Assembly (NCBI GenBank): GCA_035048495.1
Contig: CM068544.1
Location: 47,021,893-47,085,892 of the forward strand
DNA from: Euptelea pleiosperma
Lineage: Eukaryota; Streptophyta; Magnoliopsida; Ranunculales; Eupteleaceae
DNA: 64,000 nucleotides
Reading direction: 5' to 3'
The notes below the pieces were generated by a model, which was not told where the DNA came from, did no database searches, and saw only the letters and a list, made by a program, of their open reading frames with translations. This document shows positions 22,601-35,400 of the stretch, piece by piece. A program made the position numbers and the translations under genes. Position 1 is the first letter of the stretch. Every line of letters begins with the position of its first letter.

Positions 22601-25600
22601 TATCTGCATTTACTTCAATCATCCTGGTTTTTTTTTTTTTTGCCAAATTTAACTTTTCTATCATAATAGGACAGCTGTAGTAACTGGTTAGTCGTCTATT
22701 TTGACTATAATTTTCTATATTTCCCATTCTGAATTTTTAAATGCTACTATTTGGCAGATCTTCTTGATCGAGGTTGGAGGAGATCTGGCTCTTTTCTTTA
22801 CAAACCTGAGATGGAAAAGACATGCTGCCCCTCTTATACTATCCGTCTAAAGGCAGGTGACTTTATTCCTTCCAAAGAGCAACATCGGGTGTCTAGACGA
22901 ATGCAAAGGTACCTTTATTTAGTCTCTTCCCTTCGCTTTTTGGGTGGTACTCCTATGGAATATAAATTCTGTTTCTTCCCTTATACCTGAAATGTTTAAG
23001 TTTATCAGAATGAATTCCCATGATATCTTGATTTAAGATATTGTACTTGTCCATGGGTAAATTATTAGGAAATCTGAGCTACCTTTTGCATTGACTAAAG
23101 ATTGTCTACCGTGATGTAAGGTCAAGCCAACCATTCGATAGGTTCCGCCGGGGGGGATCCCCTATGCCAAAAATCAACCTCATTTTATGATTATATCTAT
23201 ATGTGGTCCTCTTTCCTGAGCCATTTGTAAGACTTCTTTTGTCCCATCCAAAGGAATGATATACCAGATGCCATGGTTTAATAAGGCGTTTTGAGGCTAT
23301 AGCCTCAGTTGTCATTTGAGGCTTCAACCTCAGTCCACTGAGGCTATAACTTCGAGGTGCACATGAGGCTATAGCCTCACTTTTACACATTAAAACCCGA
23401 AACTGTAACCCCTTATTTTTCATTTTTTTAAATGTTTTCCACTTCTTTTCCCAAAATACCCTCCCTAATAATCTTTAATGATAAAAATGACCTAAAAGGT
23501 CTGAGTTTGTTTCTCTAAAAACCTTTAGTTTTGTGAAAAATCCAAAATCTTAGCTTTTATCCCTAGTTTTCCCCACTTGAGATAAATTCTCATAGAGCTC
23601 AAATCTGATTGGATTTTGATTTCGTAACTTCCTATGGTTTTCTTGTGAGGAACCTCACTGAACTCAACCAAGAAATCAAAGCATTAGACTTGCTCTACTA
23701 TTTTCCTAACTCTTATATTTTTAGTTATTTTGTTAGTATTGATACTTTGTTGGACTTAGCTTATTTTACCTACTTAAATTTTTTTTATAAGTTTACCTAC
23801 TTAGATTTGGTAATTTAGTTATGTGATTTATGTTTTTTAAGATTTGATATTCGCATCAAGCTTTCAGGCATTTAGCCCGAGTGCCTAACAGTATCATTTT
23901 CAAGGTAAAAACTATAGCCTCAATAACTTTTACACTTATTTAAATTTTTTTCATATGGTATGTTGTTTCTAATTTTTATAGAATTGATTATATATTTTTT
24001 AGAATTTTTCAAGCAACTTTTTTTTTTTAAGAAAAAGAGGTTTAAACCTAAGCACCGTCTCGCCTTTTGGAGGCAAACCGCCTCAGTACCTGAACTAGCC
24101 TTTTTAAACCTTGCCAGATGTTTGTAACTTTGTATTTTTTATTAATATTATCATTATTAATATTTTGATAGGTAAGAACAGTTGAGGATGAACTGCAGTA
24201 GGATATTTCGTGAGCAGAACCTATGGTATATGGATCCTACCCTCTTGCATCTAACCCGCAGGCCCACTATGATCCATAATGACAATTGGAAGATCATTCT
24301 GTTGGTCTACCCAAGGGGTACCCGAGATTTCCTCAAAAGTTATTTATATTTTAGAGTACTGATACTGGTAATACATTAATGTCTAGGTTTCTAGATGGCA
24401 CATTCGATGGGAAAAAAACAGACCTGTTGACAGATGCATCAAGCAGTGGGATCAGTAATCAGGCTTCAAGCTCAGCAACAAAGGAATCCTTCGCTGGTAA
24501 TTGTTCGGAGAACAATAAGGAAGAACAATATCTTCATTATTTGTCGCACCAAATTGACAATGCAGTATGTTCATGCACTGGAAGTGGGGAATTTCCTTCT
24601 GATATTCAATTTCCAAAGGCTTCTGTCAAGAAGATTACACATGCCAAAAAGAAGCTAATTGAAGGATCCGAAGATCTGTTGTACTCCAGCAATATTTCAT
24701 TTCAGATAGCAGCAGCCTTAAAGAGGTACAAATTGGCTGAAAAGGATACTCATAAGTTAGGAGTATCAAGAAACTGCGCAGATCAAAATGCGCAGTTTTC
24801 TGAGGTTTCACCAAAAAATGTTGCTGAAAAGCTGGCATACTATTTAAATCAGCGGGGAGAATTTTCTGGTCTGTCAATCAGAGCTTGTAATGGGCACCTT
24901 AATTTCTATTCCTTTATAAGGCAAGTTTCTTCAGGTGAAGGGGCTGGAACTATCAATTCATTTACTTGCCCTCCTAGAGACAGTGGAGGTAAGCACAATT
25001 CCATGGTGAAGAATAGTGAAGGCCCTCAGCAAAAAAGACGGAGGCTTGAGATCCGGTTGAAAAGGTCGAGTTTTGACCCGGAAGAATACGATTTGTATAG
25101 GAGGTATCAGATTAGAGTGCACAATGATACACCGGATCAAGTCATGGAAAGCTCATACAAAAGATTTCTGGTTGACACTCCCATAGTGTTTGTTCCATCA
25201 TCTGGCGATGGTACAGTCCCACCTTGCGGGTTTGGTTCTTTCCATCAGCAATATGTGATTGATGGGCAGCTTGTTGCTGTTGGTGTGGTGGATATCCTCC
25301 CAAGATGTTTGTCTAGCAAATATTTATTCTGGGACCCAGACCTTCCCTTTCTATCGCTGGGGAAGTACTCCGCCCTGCAAGAGATAGGTTGGGTGAAAGA
25401 GAATCAGGTCCATTGTCACAGTCTTCAATACTATTATCTTGGCTATTACATTCACTCATGCAGCAAGATGAGATACAAAGCAGCATACCGCCCATCTGAG
25501 CTTCTCTGTCCACTTCGTTACCAGTAAGTTCCCGTTCCTTTACAATTGACCAGTAAAGTTACCTGGAACTTGGAAATTGGTGCTTGGATCTTCTATAATG

Positions 25601-27099
25601 TAAATAAATTTGAAACAAATGCAAAATCTCGAAATTGTTTTGTTGCTGATTTATATGCTTTAGCTTGCTCATTTCGTACTTCGTAACAAATATATAGATA
25701 GACCCTGTTACCTGCACATGGAATGGGGTACATGTGCACTTACGATTAACTCTGAGAGTGCGGATATGGATACAGCATTCATTTTTTAAATTTATGTCGT
25801 TCTCTTGTATGAGGAAAAGTATGATGCACCATACATATCCGTTGTTGGGGAATGGTTGATCGAGGATGAACCTCATCATACTCTTCTGCATTCTGATTCT
25901 ACAACCTTATTTAGCTCGATTGCAGATTTTGCTGCATGTGCTTGTACCATAATAATTTTGAAGGTTTTAAGTGGAGGCTGTCTTAGACTGCACTAGATAT
26001 GTGGTTCTTCCTTGAAAACAGATGAAATGTATTCTGCAGGTGGGTCCCATTTGATATTGCAAGGCCTTTACTTGATAAAAAACATTATGTTATCTTATCG
26101 GATTTTGCGACCCTGCAAAATGGAGAGTCCTCACCACATCAGATTCCAGGAAATCCCAGTGAACTGCAACCTCATGACCCTGATCAAGAAGACCTGACCG
26201 AATCTCTTAGTGATGAAGATGAGGAAATGGTGGAGCCTGATTTCGAAGACTCTGATGATGACTTGGGTCCAGAAGCCAGCGGTGTGGCATCAGTTGATGA
26301 AATAAAAGATGACAATGTAGGTAATATTTTGATGGGGTTGAAGAACTCTCGTATGAGATTCAAGGTATGGGTATTTACTAATATATGTTTGCATCAATGC
26401 TACTGAGTTTCACTATGACTCAGAACCATAAATTCTTGTTCCCACAAGGGATTCCTTACTAATTAGTATAGGGGTGTCCTTCAGGGTAACCATTGTCTCT
26501 GGTGCCTCTTTCCTGGTTTCAAGTATTCACCTTAACGGAGCCTACCACTCCTGTTTAATCATAAATTGCCACCAACAGATAGAATAAATCTCAATTCTCA
26601 GTTACAACTGATCATTATTCAGCAGTGTCATCTTGCTTAGGTTGTCTCTGAGCTTTGGGAATTGGGATGATGATTGGGTTTCATATAACCAAAGTTTACA
26701 TGTCCTGAGAAAGTAATAGCTAGATCTTTTGTGCCCTTGATGATATACCATGTATACCGCCTGCCTATGCATCAATTTGGACTGTTCAGTCTGTTGGACG
26801 TAATATAATCGTATCCCTCGGCTCCTTAATCACCCATTCAGGAGCAAAAGGTTGACTGGGCAAATATTCTGTTCAATCAAACAACTCCCTAAGGAAAAAA
26901 AAAAAAAGGGTTCGGTGAAGTTCGTTAATTTTCTTTTTGATATTGTGCCTCCATCTGACACTATCTTATCACTCGTCTGCAGGATCTTCAAAGAGCGTTT
27001 GGTTCAAGTGAAAAAAAGTACTTGCAAATTCAGTTGCATAGATACATGATGGCAGTGGGTTCAGGACTTTCCGAACGCATGGTTTATTTACTTGAGTAG
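16616..27099 (+). CDS. ATE1: Arginyl-tRNA--protein transferase (ATE)
   Basis: It transfers arginine from Arg-tRNA to N-terminal acidic or oxidised-Cys residues, marking proteins for the Arg/N-degron pathway. Exons are 16616-16754, 20325-20363, 22758-22908, 24387-25523, 26040-26364 and 26983-27099; every junction is GT-AG with matching phase, giving 635 aa (known plant ATEs are about 630). The N-terminal domain has CGYC at 33-36 and the Cys pair at 82-83, the conserved cysteines of this family, followed by the SREEQ-like segment SKEQHRVSRRM. The C-terminal domain has FDPEE, GFGSFHQQY, LFWDPD and YYLGYYIHSCSKMRYKA. Exon 5 encodes an acidic stretch (DEDEEMVEPDFEDSDDD), and the protein ends SERMVYLLE. 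Introns 1 and 3 contain transposons. An upstream out-of-frame ATG lies at about 16,603; the chosen start matches the family N-terminus. Confidence 0.95.
17255..17646 (-). repeat. Left LTR of the palindromic element
   Basis: It reads TGATACGACCCCGG at its left end and CACATATCA at its right end. The polypurine tract on the minus strand (17,647-17,659) makes this a 3' LTR in minus orientation. It pairs with 19,746-20,118 in inverse orientation. Confidence 0.8.
17847..18677. mobile_element. hAT-type element, copy 1
   Basis: It starts CACTGTTTAAAAAGGC and ends GCCTTTTTAAACCTTG. The flanking 8-bp duplication CATTAGAA is perfect (17,839-17,846 and 18,678-18,685). The subterminal regions are packed with GAGGCTATAGCCTC-like palindromes. 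It is 831 bp with no transposase ORF, and is inserted in the left arm of the palindromic LTR element, so it is younger than that event. Confidence 0.85.
18877..19101 (-). pseudogene. Retrotransposon gag N-terminus fragment
   Basis: The minus-strand ORF begins MANGTRVQEANKMKENIESL and is predicted to be helical, as at the start of plant Ty3/gypsy gag. The mirrored copy on the plus strand at 19,136 has lost two bases after MANGT and hits an early stop. Assignment to gypsy-type rests on this start and on the pre-LTR segment DLEDKV near 19,720. Confidence 0.5.
19746..20118 (+). repeat. Right LTR of the palindromic element
   Basis: It starts TGATATGTGCC directly after the polypurine tract AAAGGGGTGGGAT and ends GGGGTCGTATCT. 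It is a 3' LTR in plus orientation, inverse to the left LTR with high similarity by eye. Upstream, 19,715-19,740 encodes an LEDKV-like tail as seen just before 3' LTRs of plant gypsy elements. Confidence 0.8.
21668..22333. pseudogene. Unidentified 122-aa antisense ORF beside a PBS-like site
   Basis: The minus-strand ORF at 21,965-22,333 in ATE1 intron 2 contains the segment LNWESPPIYDHEDNDN, reminiscent of linkers between gag and protease in plant retroelements, but the family is not recognised. Nearby at 21,668 (+) the sequence TGGTATGAGAGCAAG resembles the usual initiator-Met tRNA primer site with one change, though on the opposite strand. The combination suggests retroelement debris. No LTRs were found around it. 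Confidence 0.3.
23272..24113. mobile_element. hAT-type element, copy 2
   Basis: It starts CATGGTTTAATAAGGC and ends GCCTTTTTAAACCTTG. The duplication is CCAGATGC/CCAGATGT (23,264-23,271 and 24,114-24,121; 7 of 8 identical). At 842 bp it is colinear with copy 1 and in the same orientation, and lies in ATE1 intron 3. It shares the CCTCAGTACCTGAACTAG subterminal block and the same AT-rich middle. Confidence 0.85.
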
Positions 27100-28018
27100 C
27101 TTGGAATTAATTTATTGAATTCATTGGTTTCCCTCACAAAGCCGGAATACATTAGCGGTGCTGAAAACACCATGGAGGTGTCATTTCCTGTGATGAAATT
27201 GCCGGGGAAAAGGAAACCACTGGAGAAACTTATTATACCACTCTCGAGGATTGATTGTTTGTTCCACATCCGAAATGGGGTACTGATTCTCATTCTGGTT
27301 TCTTCTGTTGCTTGTATGTATGTCTTTGATGAATTCTGCCCATAACTTATGAGTTAAAGGGATCCGGGTTCTGCCTTGTTTTCACAAGTTGTCCATCGGC
27401 TGACTCGGCGAAATCAATTGGAGAGGGAAAGTGAGGATCCAAGAGGTGGCTCTCCAATGGAATGTTTCCCGGACGCTTCATGGGATTGGGTTACGTATGC
27501 ATTTCCAAACTCATTTTCATATAATTCAGCCCATCAAAGGATATCTTATTGCTCTTAGAAATGCTTTTGACATAGGCCTGACCAACGAATTAATTAGCTT
27601 CTTGGTAGTGACCAACTGGTCATGATAACATGGACACGTGTAAAGCTATGATTAGCCGTTTATATTCGGTATCTACACACATCTAATGAGTCAGCATTAG
27701 GTGTGTTAATGGGCCAAACTGGTCTAATGGGTATTTTAGGCCAGCTCAATGTGGGCTGAGCTTGGGTTGCAGTTACAGGCTTCGACTCATTATAGAGTTA
27801 AATAACTAATTGGGCTGGGCTTGCAGTTTAGGCCAGATGAACTTCACATGACGCTCACACGACGTTCACATAGGCACCTATTAATTTTCTATCCAAAATA
27901 TCTATTACGGTGTTTGCTTAGGCCACCTATTAGTTCTTTTGTTTGTTAGTAGCTAACCTTAGTTCATTAAATGTTGAGAGATCTTTTATGCCAAATCTAT
28001 TATCTATTATTATTTTAA
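27100..28018. other. ATE1 3' flank and spacer
   Basis: About 27,100-27,640 is probable ATE1 3' UTR and flank without repeat signatures. At 27,690-27,840 there is a block with repeated GGGCTGAGC and GGCCAGCTC motifs, related to those at 3.3 and 57 kb. No gene is seen. Confidence 0.35.
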
Positions 28019-28404
28019 GGGTCGGGCTCAAGGGACCCCCATTTCTGACCCCCTTTTTTTACCCCCATCGTAGCGTACTCACGTAGAAGATAACTCAATG
28101 GCTGATTTTTGGTGGGGATGATAACCTCACCATATAGATCACCCCAACAAAAAATCAGCCCATTCTGAAATTTCTATCCCCATCAAATGTGGTTTAAAGT
28201 TACACGGTAAAAATCGACGGTCCATAATGCTTCAGCTTCTAAACCAGTCTATGAATATCAGAATGATTTGAATTTTTGTGAGGATGATCTCCTCACCATA
28301 GAGATCATCCCACCAAAAATCAGCCATTGATTCATCTTCTACGTGGGTACGCCAAGATGCGGTCAAAAAAGGGGGTCAGAAATGGGGTCCCTTGAGCCCG
28401 ACCC
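28019..28404. mobile_element. Mutator-type MITE, 9-bp TSD
   Basis: The termini are GGGTCGGGCTCAAGGGACCC and its inverse ending TTGAGCCCGACCC, with about 40-bp inverted repeats. The perfect 9-bp duplication TTATTTTAA lies at 28,010-28,018 and 28,405-28,413. The interior has mirrored GATCATCCTCACCAAAAATC-like blocks shared with 28,601 and 61,004. Confidence 0.85.
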
Positions 28405-28600
28405 TTATTTTAAAGCCAAAATTTGAGTTGCCACACTTTCTTTTGGTAATTTTGGTAACTAACCTATTAATTCATTAAATGTTCTGAGATCTTTCTACCA
28501 AATAAAAAATAGTTCATTAAATTTCCCTTCAGCTTACTCGGTCATTATTAAAGCAAATATCTTGGTTTCAAATAAGTGTACCATCTAATTATATTTTCAA

Positions 28601-28932
28601 GGGTCAGTTCCATTGACCACCCATTTTGGTGTACCCACAGAAGATGAATCAATGGCTGATTTTTGGTGAGGAGATCATCCTCACAAAAATTCAAATCATT
28701 CTGATATTCATAGACTGGTTTAGAAGTTGGAAGAATTATGGACCATCAATTTTTACCGTGTAACTTGAAAACCACATTTGACGGGGTTAGAAATATCAGA
28801 ATGGGCTGATTTTTTGTTGGGGTGATCTCCTCACCATAGAGATCATCCTCACAAAAAATCAGCCATTGATTCATCTTCTATGTGGGTGCACCAAAATGGG
28901 TGTAAAAAATGGTGGTTACTGGAACCCGACCT
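28601..28932. mobile_element. Mutator-type MITE, related second copy
   Basis: It starts GGGTCAGTTCCATTGACCAC. The inverse right end reads GGAACCCGACCT. The 9-bp duplication TATTTTCAA is perfect (28,592-28,600 and 28,933-28,941). Arms contain mirrored ACCCATTTTGGTG blocks and the same leaf sequences as the preceding element, 200 bp away. Confidence 0.8.
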
Positions 28933-28941
28933 TATTTTCAA

Positions 28942-30109
28942 TACTTACCATGTCATTTTATCCATGTTTCTATATTTCCAAAAAGTTCTTAATAATAACT
29001 TGATTACTTTCTGTGCCTTTACTTCCACATTTTTTAAACCACCCTTAATAATTTTTATGGACAACTTTAGAATTTTGATTTTCTAGCTGTCCACAATATA
29101 CAGATTCACCCCTCCAAACTAATCTTCCAAACTGCCCTTTGAGTTGAAATTTATTTATTTTTCCACTTATTCAAAAAAAAAAAAAAAGGCCCATATAATC
29201 CCTCATATGCAACACACATGCCGCCCACTAGTCTTATAATAGGAAACCCTGAAGTAGTTGGCAATTATAACTTACTATTTTTAACTAATATCCATAACTA
29301 GAGTTAGAAATCAACTAAAACTCAAAAAATAGTGTCTTAATTAGAATTATATGTAACTAAAACTTATTTGAATAGTTGGTGGGCCGCAGCAGGTGTTGTT
29401 GAATAGATGGGCTCGAGCCCCTGGAGTCCCTCTGCCAGAGTTACTGGGCTATCAAATTAGAAATACCATCTCTAAGGCCATGGGCAACACTCTTCTGGGC
29501 CAACTGATGCTGGCCCACCCCTTGAAATACCTACTCTAGAAATCAGCTTGATTGACCATTTTTAGCTGTTAGATTCGAGTACCCAAAAAAAATGCTCAAG
29601 GATCCAACGGCCAGAATAACCAAATAAAAAATGCTCAAATTCAACTGCTAGAAATAACTAATCAAGCTAATTTTTGGAAGCTGATTTTTGGTGTGCAGGT
29701 CTACCAAGAGGTGGCCCAAACGTCCATGACATCAATGACCATGAGACTCTGGTTGGTTGGTCGCCGGTGATGGGCGGCCAACCCATTGGAATCTCTTGGC
29801 TGGCTGTCCACCACAGCCGTTTGATTTGGGGTTTGGGTTTTTGTCCAAACCCTTGTTCCAAGATTGAAGGCAATGGCATTTTTGCCATTTAAAAAAAATT
29901 TGATAGTCAACTTGGGTCAGCACTGGCCAAATGACAGTGGACCGAGTATTAGGGGGTATGTCGGCTTTTTCAAATTGTCTGTGTGGGGGGTAGCGGGGGT
30001 ATGTCAAAAATTCCCTTAATTTAATTATCTTTGAGGCGTAAGTGAACTATTTTTTTTGGTAAGAAGGAAGAAGTTAACATTGGGTTGTTTGGGCGTACAG
30101 AAAAACAAA
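28942..30109. repeat. Gene-free stretch with MITE halves
   Basis: A foldback MITE remnant spans about 29,490-29,715. From about 29,720 to 30,018 lies one half of the GGGGGTATGTCAAAAATTCCC element family (full copies at 30,895 and 39,657), including the translated-looking block around GGTTGGTCGCCGGTGATGG. No gene is present. The overlapping ORFs on both strands at 29,667-30,007 come from this repeat. Confidence 0.5.
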
Positions 30110-30208
30110 GGGTCGCTATACGGGCGCCCACTCCTAGAGAGAGAGAGATAGCGCCCACTCCTAGAGAGAGACAGAGAGAGAGAGAGGTGGGGACCCCTAA
30201 TGCGACCC
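30110..30208. mobile_element. 99-bp miniature Mutator-type element
   Basis: Perfect 9-bp duplication AAAAACAAA at 30,101-30,109 and 30,209-30,217. The left end GGGTCGCTATACGGGCGCCC matches the family at 54,452 and 55,059. The interior is two copies of GCGCCCACTCCTAGAGAGAG followed by (AG)n. The right end is CTAATGCGACCC. Confidence 0.7.
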
Positions 30209-30894
30209 AAAAACAAATTAGTGTCGGTATAGCATTCTGTCTCGCAGTCTTAACTTAATTTGGAAAGGTGGGGTCTCCTCCAATGACCTACTTTTTGGTG
30301 ACCCGTCTTTCCCAAGTAAAAGTTGGTCTACGCACTAATCAAAGTGGTGGCCCACGTTTCCATATTCCCAAACAGCCCCAGCGTCCCGATCAGTATAACA
30401 CCCGAGACATATCGTCATTCTGTCACCGACCAAATCAAGTAATTTCTCGGTGTAGCAGGCACAGTAGACCATACCACCTGATGCAGGCCAAGTAGATGTC
30501 ATCCTTGAAATAACGTGCATTTGGTGATCTCTTCCTTTGCCCATTGGTTGGCTTCACGTGGCTCCTAGGGTTTTAGGCTTCCATCGCCGTTTGTAAGATC
30601 GGATGTGGATTTTTCTTGTTCGTTGATCTCCGTACCATACAAAACGAATCCTCCACCAACACGAACCAATTCAATAAACGGCACTTGATTATCTGAAGAT
30701 CACTGTCGTCAACTGGCAATAGAATTAGTATAAAATAGGAAAAGTCTTGGAGCCCATCAAATATTAGCTGATGCACATTTGGTTTACCAGCTTTTATAAA
30801 AGCCCAGCCCAAGCCCATCAAATAATGGCTCATAAAACATCTTAAATTATAAGAATTAACGCGCTTTTATTAGACTGACATATTTTTTTTTTTA

Positions 30895-31731
30895 GGGAAT
30901 TTCTGACATACCCCCCCATGTAATTTTGAAAATTTGACATACCCCCATGATTTGAAAAAGCTGACATACCCCCCTATGACTCGGTCCACTGTCATTTGAC
31001 CAGTGTTGACCCGAGTTGACCACCAAATTTTATATTAATGGACAAAAGTGCCCTTGTCTTGAACCTTAGAACAAGGGTCCTTTAGGTTTGGGCCAAAACC
31101 CAAACCCCAAATCAAACATGAAAAGAGGAGATTAAAAATAAAAATAAAAACCATTGTTGGTAAACCTGAGATTTTTTGTTTATTTTTTATTTTTTATGAA
31201 TTAAACAAAGAATGAAAATAAAAAACCATAAAAATAAATAAAACTCACAAAGGAATGCAATTTCTTTTTAAAATTGAAAGAACCCATCTTTCCAAAATCC
31301 ATGTCTCAAAAGCTTAAAATCTAAATTGTTCTTATTCTTATTTTTGTTAATGAAGTTTTTAGAAATATAATTGTACGCTTTATTTTTTTTCAAAACCTTG
31401 AGTTTTAAATTATTGCTGGAGTAGTGGTCGGCCGAACATGAGACTCCGTTGGGTTGGTTGCCGGTGATGGGCGACCAACCTATTGGAGTCTCTTGGCTGA
31501 ACGTCCTCCACATCCATTCGATTTGGAGTTTAGGTTTTAGCCCAAACCCTTGTTCCAAAGTTGAAGACAAGGGCGTTTCTGTCATTTAATAAAAAATTTG
31601 GTGGTCAACTCGGGTCAACACTGGTCAAATGACAGTGGACCGAGTTATAGGGGGGTATGTCAGCTTTTTCAAATCATGGGGGGGTATGTCAAATTTTCAA
31701 AATAACATGGGGAGGTATGTCAAAAATTCCC
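30895..31731. mobile_element. GACATACCCCC-family MITE
   Basis: It starts GGGAATTTCTGACATACCCC and ends with the inverse, GGTATGTCAAAAATTCCC. It is flanked by T-rich 9-mers (TTTTTTTTA and TTTTTTTTG), consistent with a degenerate 9-bp duplication. Subterminal arms repeat the GACATACCCCC motif three times on each side. The ORF at 31,268-31,585 (-) is shared only with sister copies and is probably not a gene. Confidence 0.7.
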
Positions 31732-31749
31732 TTTTTTTTGTTTTTCTTT

Positions 31750-31857
31750 CAAGGGTGGCCAATCAGGAAGCACCACCCATACATGCGGGGTGCAGCCCAC
31801 CGTGGGACCCACCCTGCAATGTATAGATAGTGAATGCTTCCTGATTGGCTGCACTTG
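31750..31857. repeat. Short foldback
   Basis: GGCCAATCAGGAAGCA at about 31,748-31,765 pairs with TGCTTCCTGATTGGCT at about 31,837-31,853. Between them lies a GC-rich segment. Probably a very short MITE; no duplication is seen. Confidence 0.4.
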
Positions 31858-32485
31858 GACGCACCAAAAACACCCACGCTTCAAAATATTTCCTTGGGAC
31901 TGACCTAACAACATTCAAAGATTATGGGAATTCCAATTGGTTTCTTCACCATGAGATGGTTTTCATTTGTTACATTCCAGTGTTTCAGACTCCCTTACCA
32001 AACTCAGAACATAACTCAGTCCTTCGAAGAATCGAGTCGGAGCTTTAAATGTGATGGATTAAGGTTCACTAAGTCGGCGATCATTTCAAGTGAGCCGGCC
32101 AAACCAATGTCATAAAACCAGAAAACTGATCTTTTGAATCCCAGCCCAACTTCAGGAATTTGAAGCACTGCACATCATTGTATTCCTGAAGTCAGCTACC
32201 ACAATATATACAAGCCAGGGCCAGAACCTCTCTCAAGAGCTGTGGTCCAGCAGTCAAGATCAAAGGGTTCACCGGCTTACCCACCGGACGCACAATGTTC
32301 AAACAGAATTTAGATAGAAACTAAATTACAATGAGCAATGGAATGACAATGAATGTCATTGGAGCAGCTGGACTAGCCGCTGAAATGAAAAATTGTCAAT
32401 GTTAAGAATTCACAGTTGAACAAGAACATTGGGGGTAGAGAATGTACATTCAAAACAGGTGGTGCACCTGCAAGCGGAAGGCTAA

Positions 32486-35400
32486 TCAAACATCTTCGGC
32501 ATCACTACCACCAACCTGAGCGTCATGAGTAACCCAGATGTTGCTCCCATCAGGACCCGACACCTTAAACCTGCTCAATAACATAAGCGCATCTCAAATA
32601 CTACAAGCTTCTATATGTTAACCACCAATAGGTATCCTACAACTAGGGCTGTCACTGGATCGGATCAAACCGAAAATCTGACCCGATCCCATCCAATATT
32701 GCCGGGTCTGGGACTATATATTGTTGTATCGGATAGGTACAGGATTGCCCTATACTGGTCCAGTACCGACTTGATATACCTAAAACTACAAATAATATAT
32801 TATTATATATGGAAAATATGATATAATAAGTATAACATTTAAATACAAAGACAATTTTACATTTTTTATATTTATTTTGATGTCATTATGGTATTATATA
32901 TCAATTTCGAAAGAAGTTAAATTATAATTTTCAAAAATTATGAAATTTCTCTTTGATTTAGTGGATTGGATCAGTTCCAGATCACGTTTAGATGATCCAA
33001 TTTCTTGTCGGATTGGAAACGAATCGACTTATATTCTTATCAGATCGGTACCAGATCCATTGACAGCCTTACAACTTGTCGACCTACCTCTCCAGGATGA
33101 ATTTCCCTTCTTTGTACTTCTGGCCCTTCGCATGGGCATATTCCTGAAAGAAAACCATCTGAGTAACCAACCACTACAATGTGAAAATATACACAGAGAC
33201 CAGAATTTTAAACCTGTGCCATCTTACATATTTCCACCCCACAATTGACCCACAGCCGACACAGAATATGTCGGCAACAGTGTGCATTCCAGTCATCATC
33301 AGCCGATCTTCTTTCTCTCCGACTGAGACATTCACACTGTCAAGCATTGGAAAAGGAGAAAATATCACATGAATCATCCACACATGCGAACAATATACAT
33401 GATGCTTCAACGAAAAATTATTTATATCTATGAGTGCATGGGAATTAGTATGCTCATGTGATGTATGTGTGACCTCTACACTTGAAAAAATTTCCTTCAC
33501 ATATCGCTCAAACTTGAACTTCCACTATCTTCATCTCTCCTACTCTAATAATCCGACATACTTAATACAGAACCATGACAGGACTGGACAAACACACACC
33601 GAGTACCATAATAGCTTAATGCTTTTGGGCAATCAACAGCTATTTTCCTGTCATGAAGTAATATTTGAATTCCCAGCCTTACACATTAGGAACAAGTTGA
33701 ATTCAAGACAGAAAAAAAACTATAGCATCCAGGCAAGTGACGTGTTATTTTTTAATCCTGGTGTAGAGTGTAAAGAACTACTAGCTGATATTGTTCATAT
33801 ATATATGTATGTGAACCCTAAATTGTTGTCACCAGGATAACTTAATGACTTACTAGAATCTTAAACCATGCATTGGTATATGCAGCAAACCTTGGATGTG
33901 TCTTTCTAATAAAAGTTCAGGGTTTGTCCACAGGGTGACAGGCAAAAGACCCACCTTATAAGAGGAAGAATAGTTCTACTTCTCTTAAGTTAACAAGAGG
34001 CAATCATGAATGTGAGGACCAATTTACATGGTATTTAACAATACAAGAGTATAAAATAAAGAACAACTTTTTTTTCGATTAATATAAAGAACAACTTATT
34101 AGATTGAAAAATGAAAAATAAACAACGGAACAACTTACGCCTTATTGAAGAGATATGCCCTTCCATGCTTGCAATGGAAAGACTGAACAAAAGTACACAG
34201 GCAAAGCAACGGGTCAGAATGTCTGCCTACCAAAACATCCTAACAAGCATAATTTAAACACTGAAGAACACAGAGAAACAAAAATTAGCCTTCACCATGC
34301 AAAAAAATAAATAAAAAATCATGTGAATACAGCTCCAGTGTACAGGCAAAAACCCACAAGGAACAACAAAGGAGGGCCTCCATGAGAAGGCCTCAAAGCA
34401 AAACAAAACACATCAACTAGGTGTCGAGCCACCTAACATCCCACCTAAACACAAAAGCGTCGAAAAAGCACCCTCTGAACTCCAAAGAGACAGAGGACCA
34501 AAGGTACAGATTGAAAAGTCTCGGTTGTCAATCCTAGGAACTTTTAGCTCTTCTGTATAATTATATTGCTAAGTTAGAAGTTTGCTGAAGACTGAAGCAT
34601 TGAAGATCAAGTGGACTTCATCAACTCAAAGAAGACTTAAAGATGAAGAACAAGAACCCAAGTGTTCAAGCCCAACTAAAGACAGAGTCAAAGCTCAACC
34701 ATGAAGATTTAAAGCAATTGATTAAAAGTACGTTCTCATTCTACGAGCATTCAACTATCAAAGAATTTCGTGTTGCGGATCTTTGCGTACATCTAAGGGT
34801 ACACCGTGCATTTGCCAGCAGATAAAAAATATCCCTAAATGATTCCATGTTCTTCTAGTATCATTTGGAAGCTATCCTATTGACATAGGATAGTCATAAT
34901 AATTTATTTGGAATTTTTCGAAGAAGGTCTGCGAGGACCGACCGACCGACCAATTTGAGCGGCCGATCGGAGTCTTTTAACTCTGACCGGTCGACCGGTC
35001 AATCGAACCCCTATATACAAGATCTTCTGGTTTGACCTGAGCGGCCGACTGGACACATTGTGTGGCCGACTGAAGTCCGGTTAACTGGTCAAAATGTGCG
35101 GTCGACCCCACCCTTTCCGGATCTCGTTTTGAATCGATCTTTTTAGCGAGTTTAAGCGCCCTCTGGCCCTTCAAACGACTATTTTTGGTTCGTTTCTCTT
35201 GAGTAGAGATTGGCTTATAAATTAGAGCCTTCTCCCCTCATAGGAATTAACCCAATCAAGAGAGCTCTAAACTCCCTTCCTTTGATTATCATCATTTGAG
35301 TACAGAGATTTGGAATTTGTGAGAGCTTCACCTAAGCAAATCTGTGTATTCCTTGTAAAGGCTTTAAGTGTTTGAAGAGACTATTAGCTATTGTTTTCTG

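Noticed and set aside
29667..30007. Overlapping ORFs with the segment EQGFGQKPKPQIKR
   Set aside because: The same segment recurs at 31,268-31,585 and 39,844-40,062 inside copies of one MITE family; both strands are open, which fits repeat sequence and not a gene.
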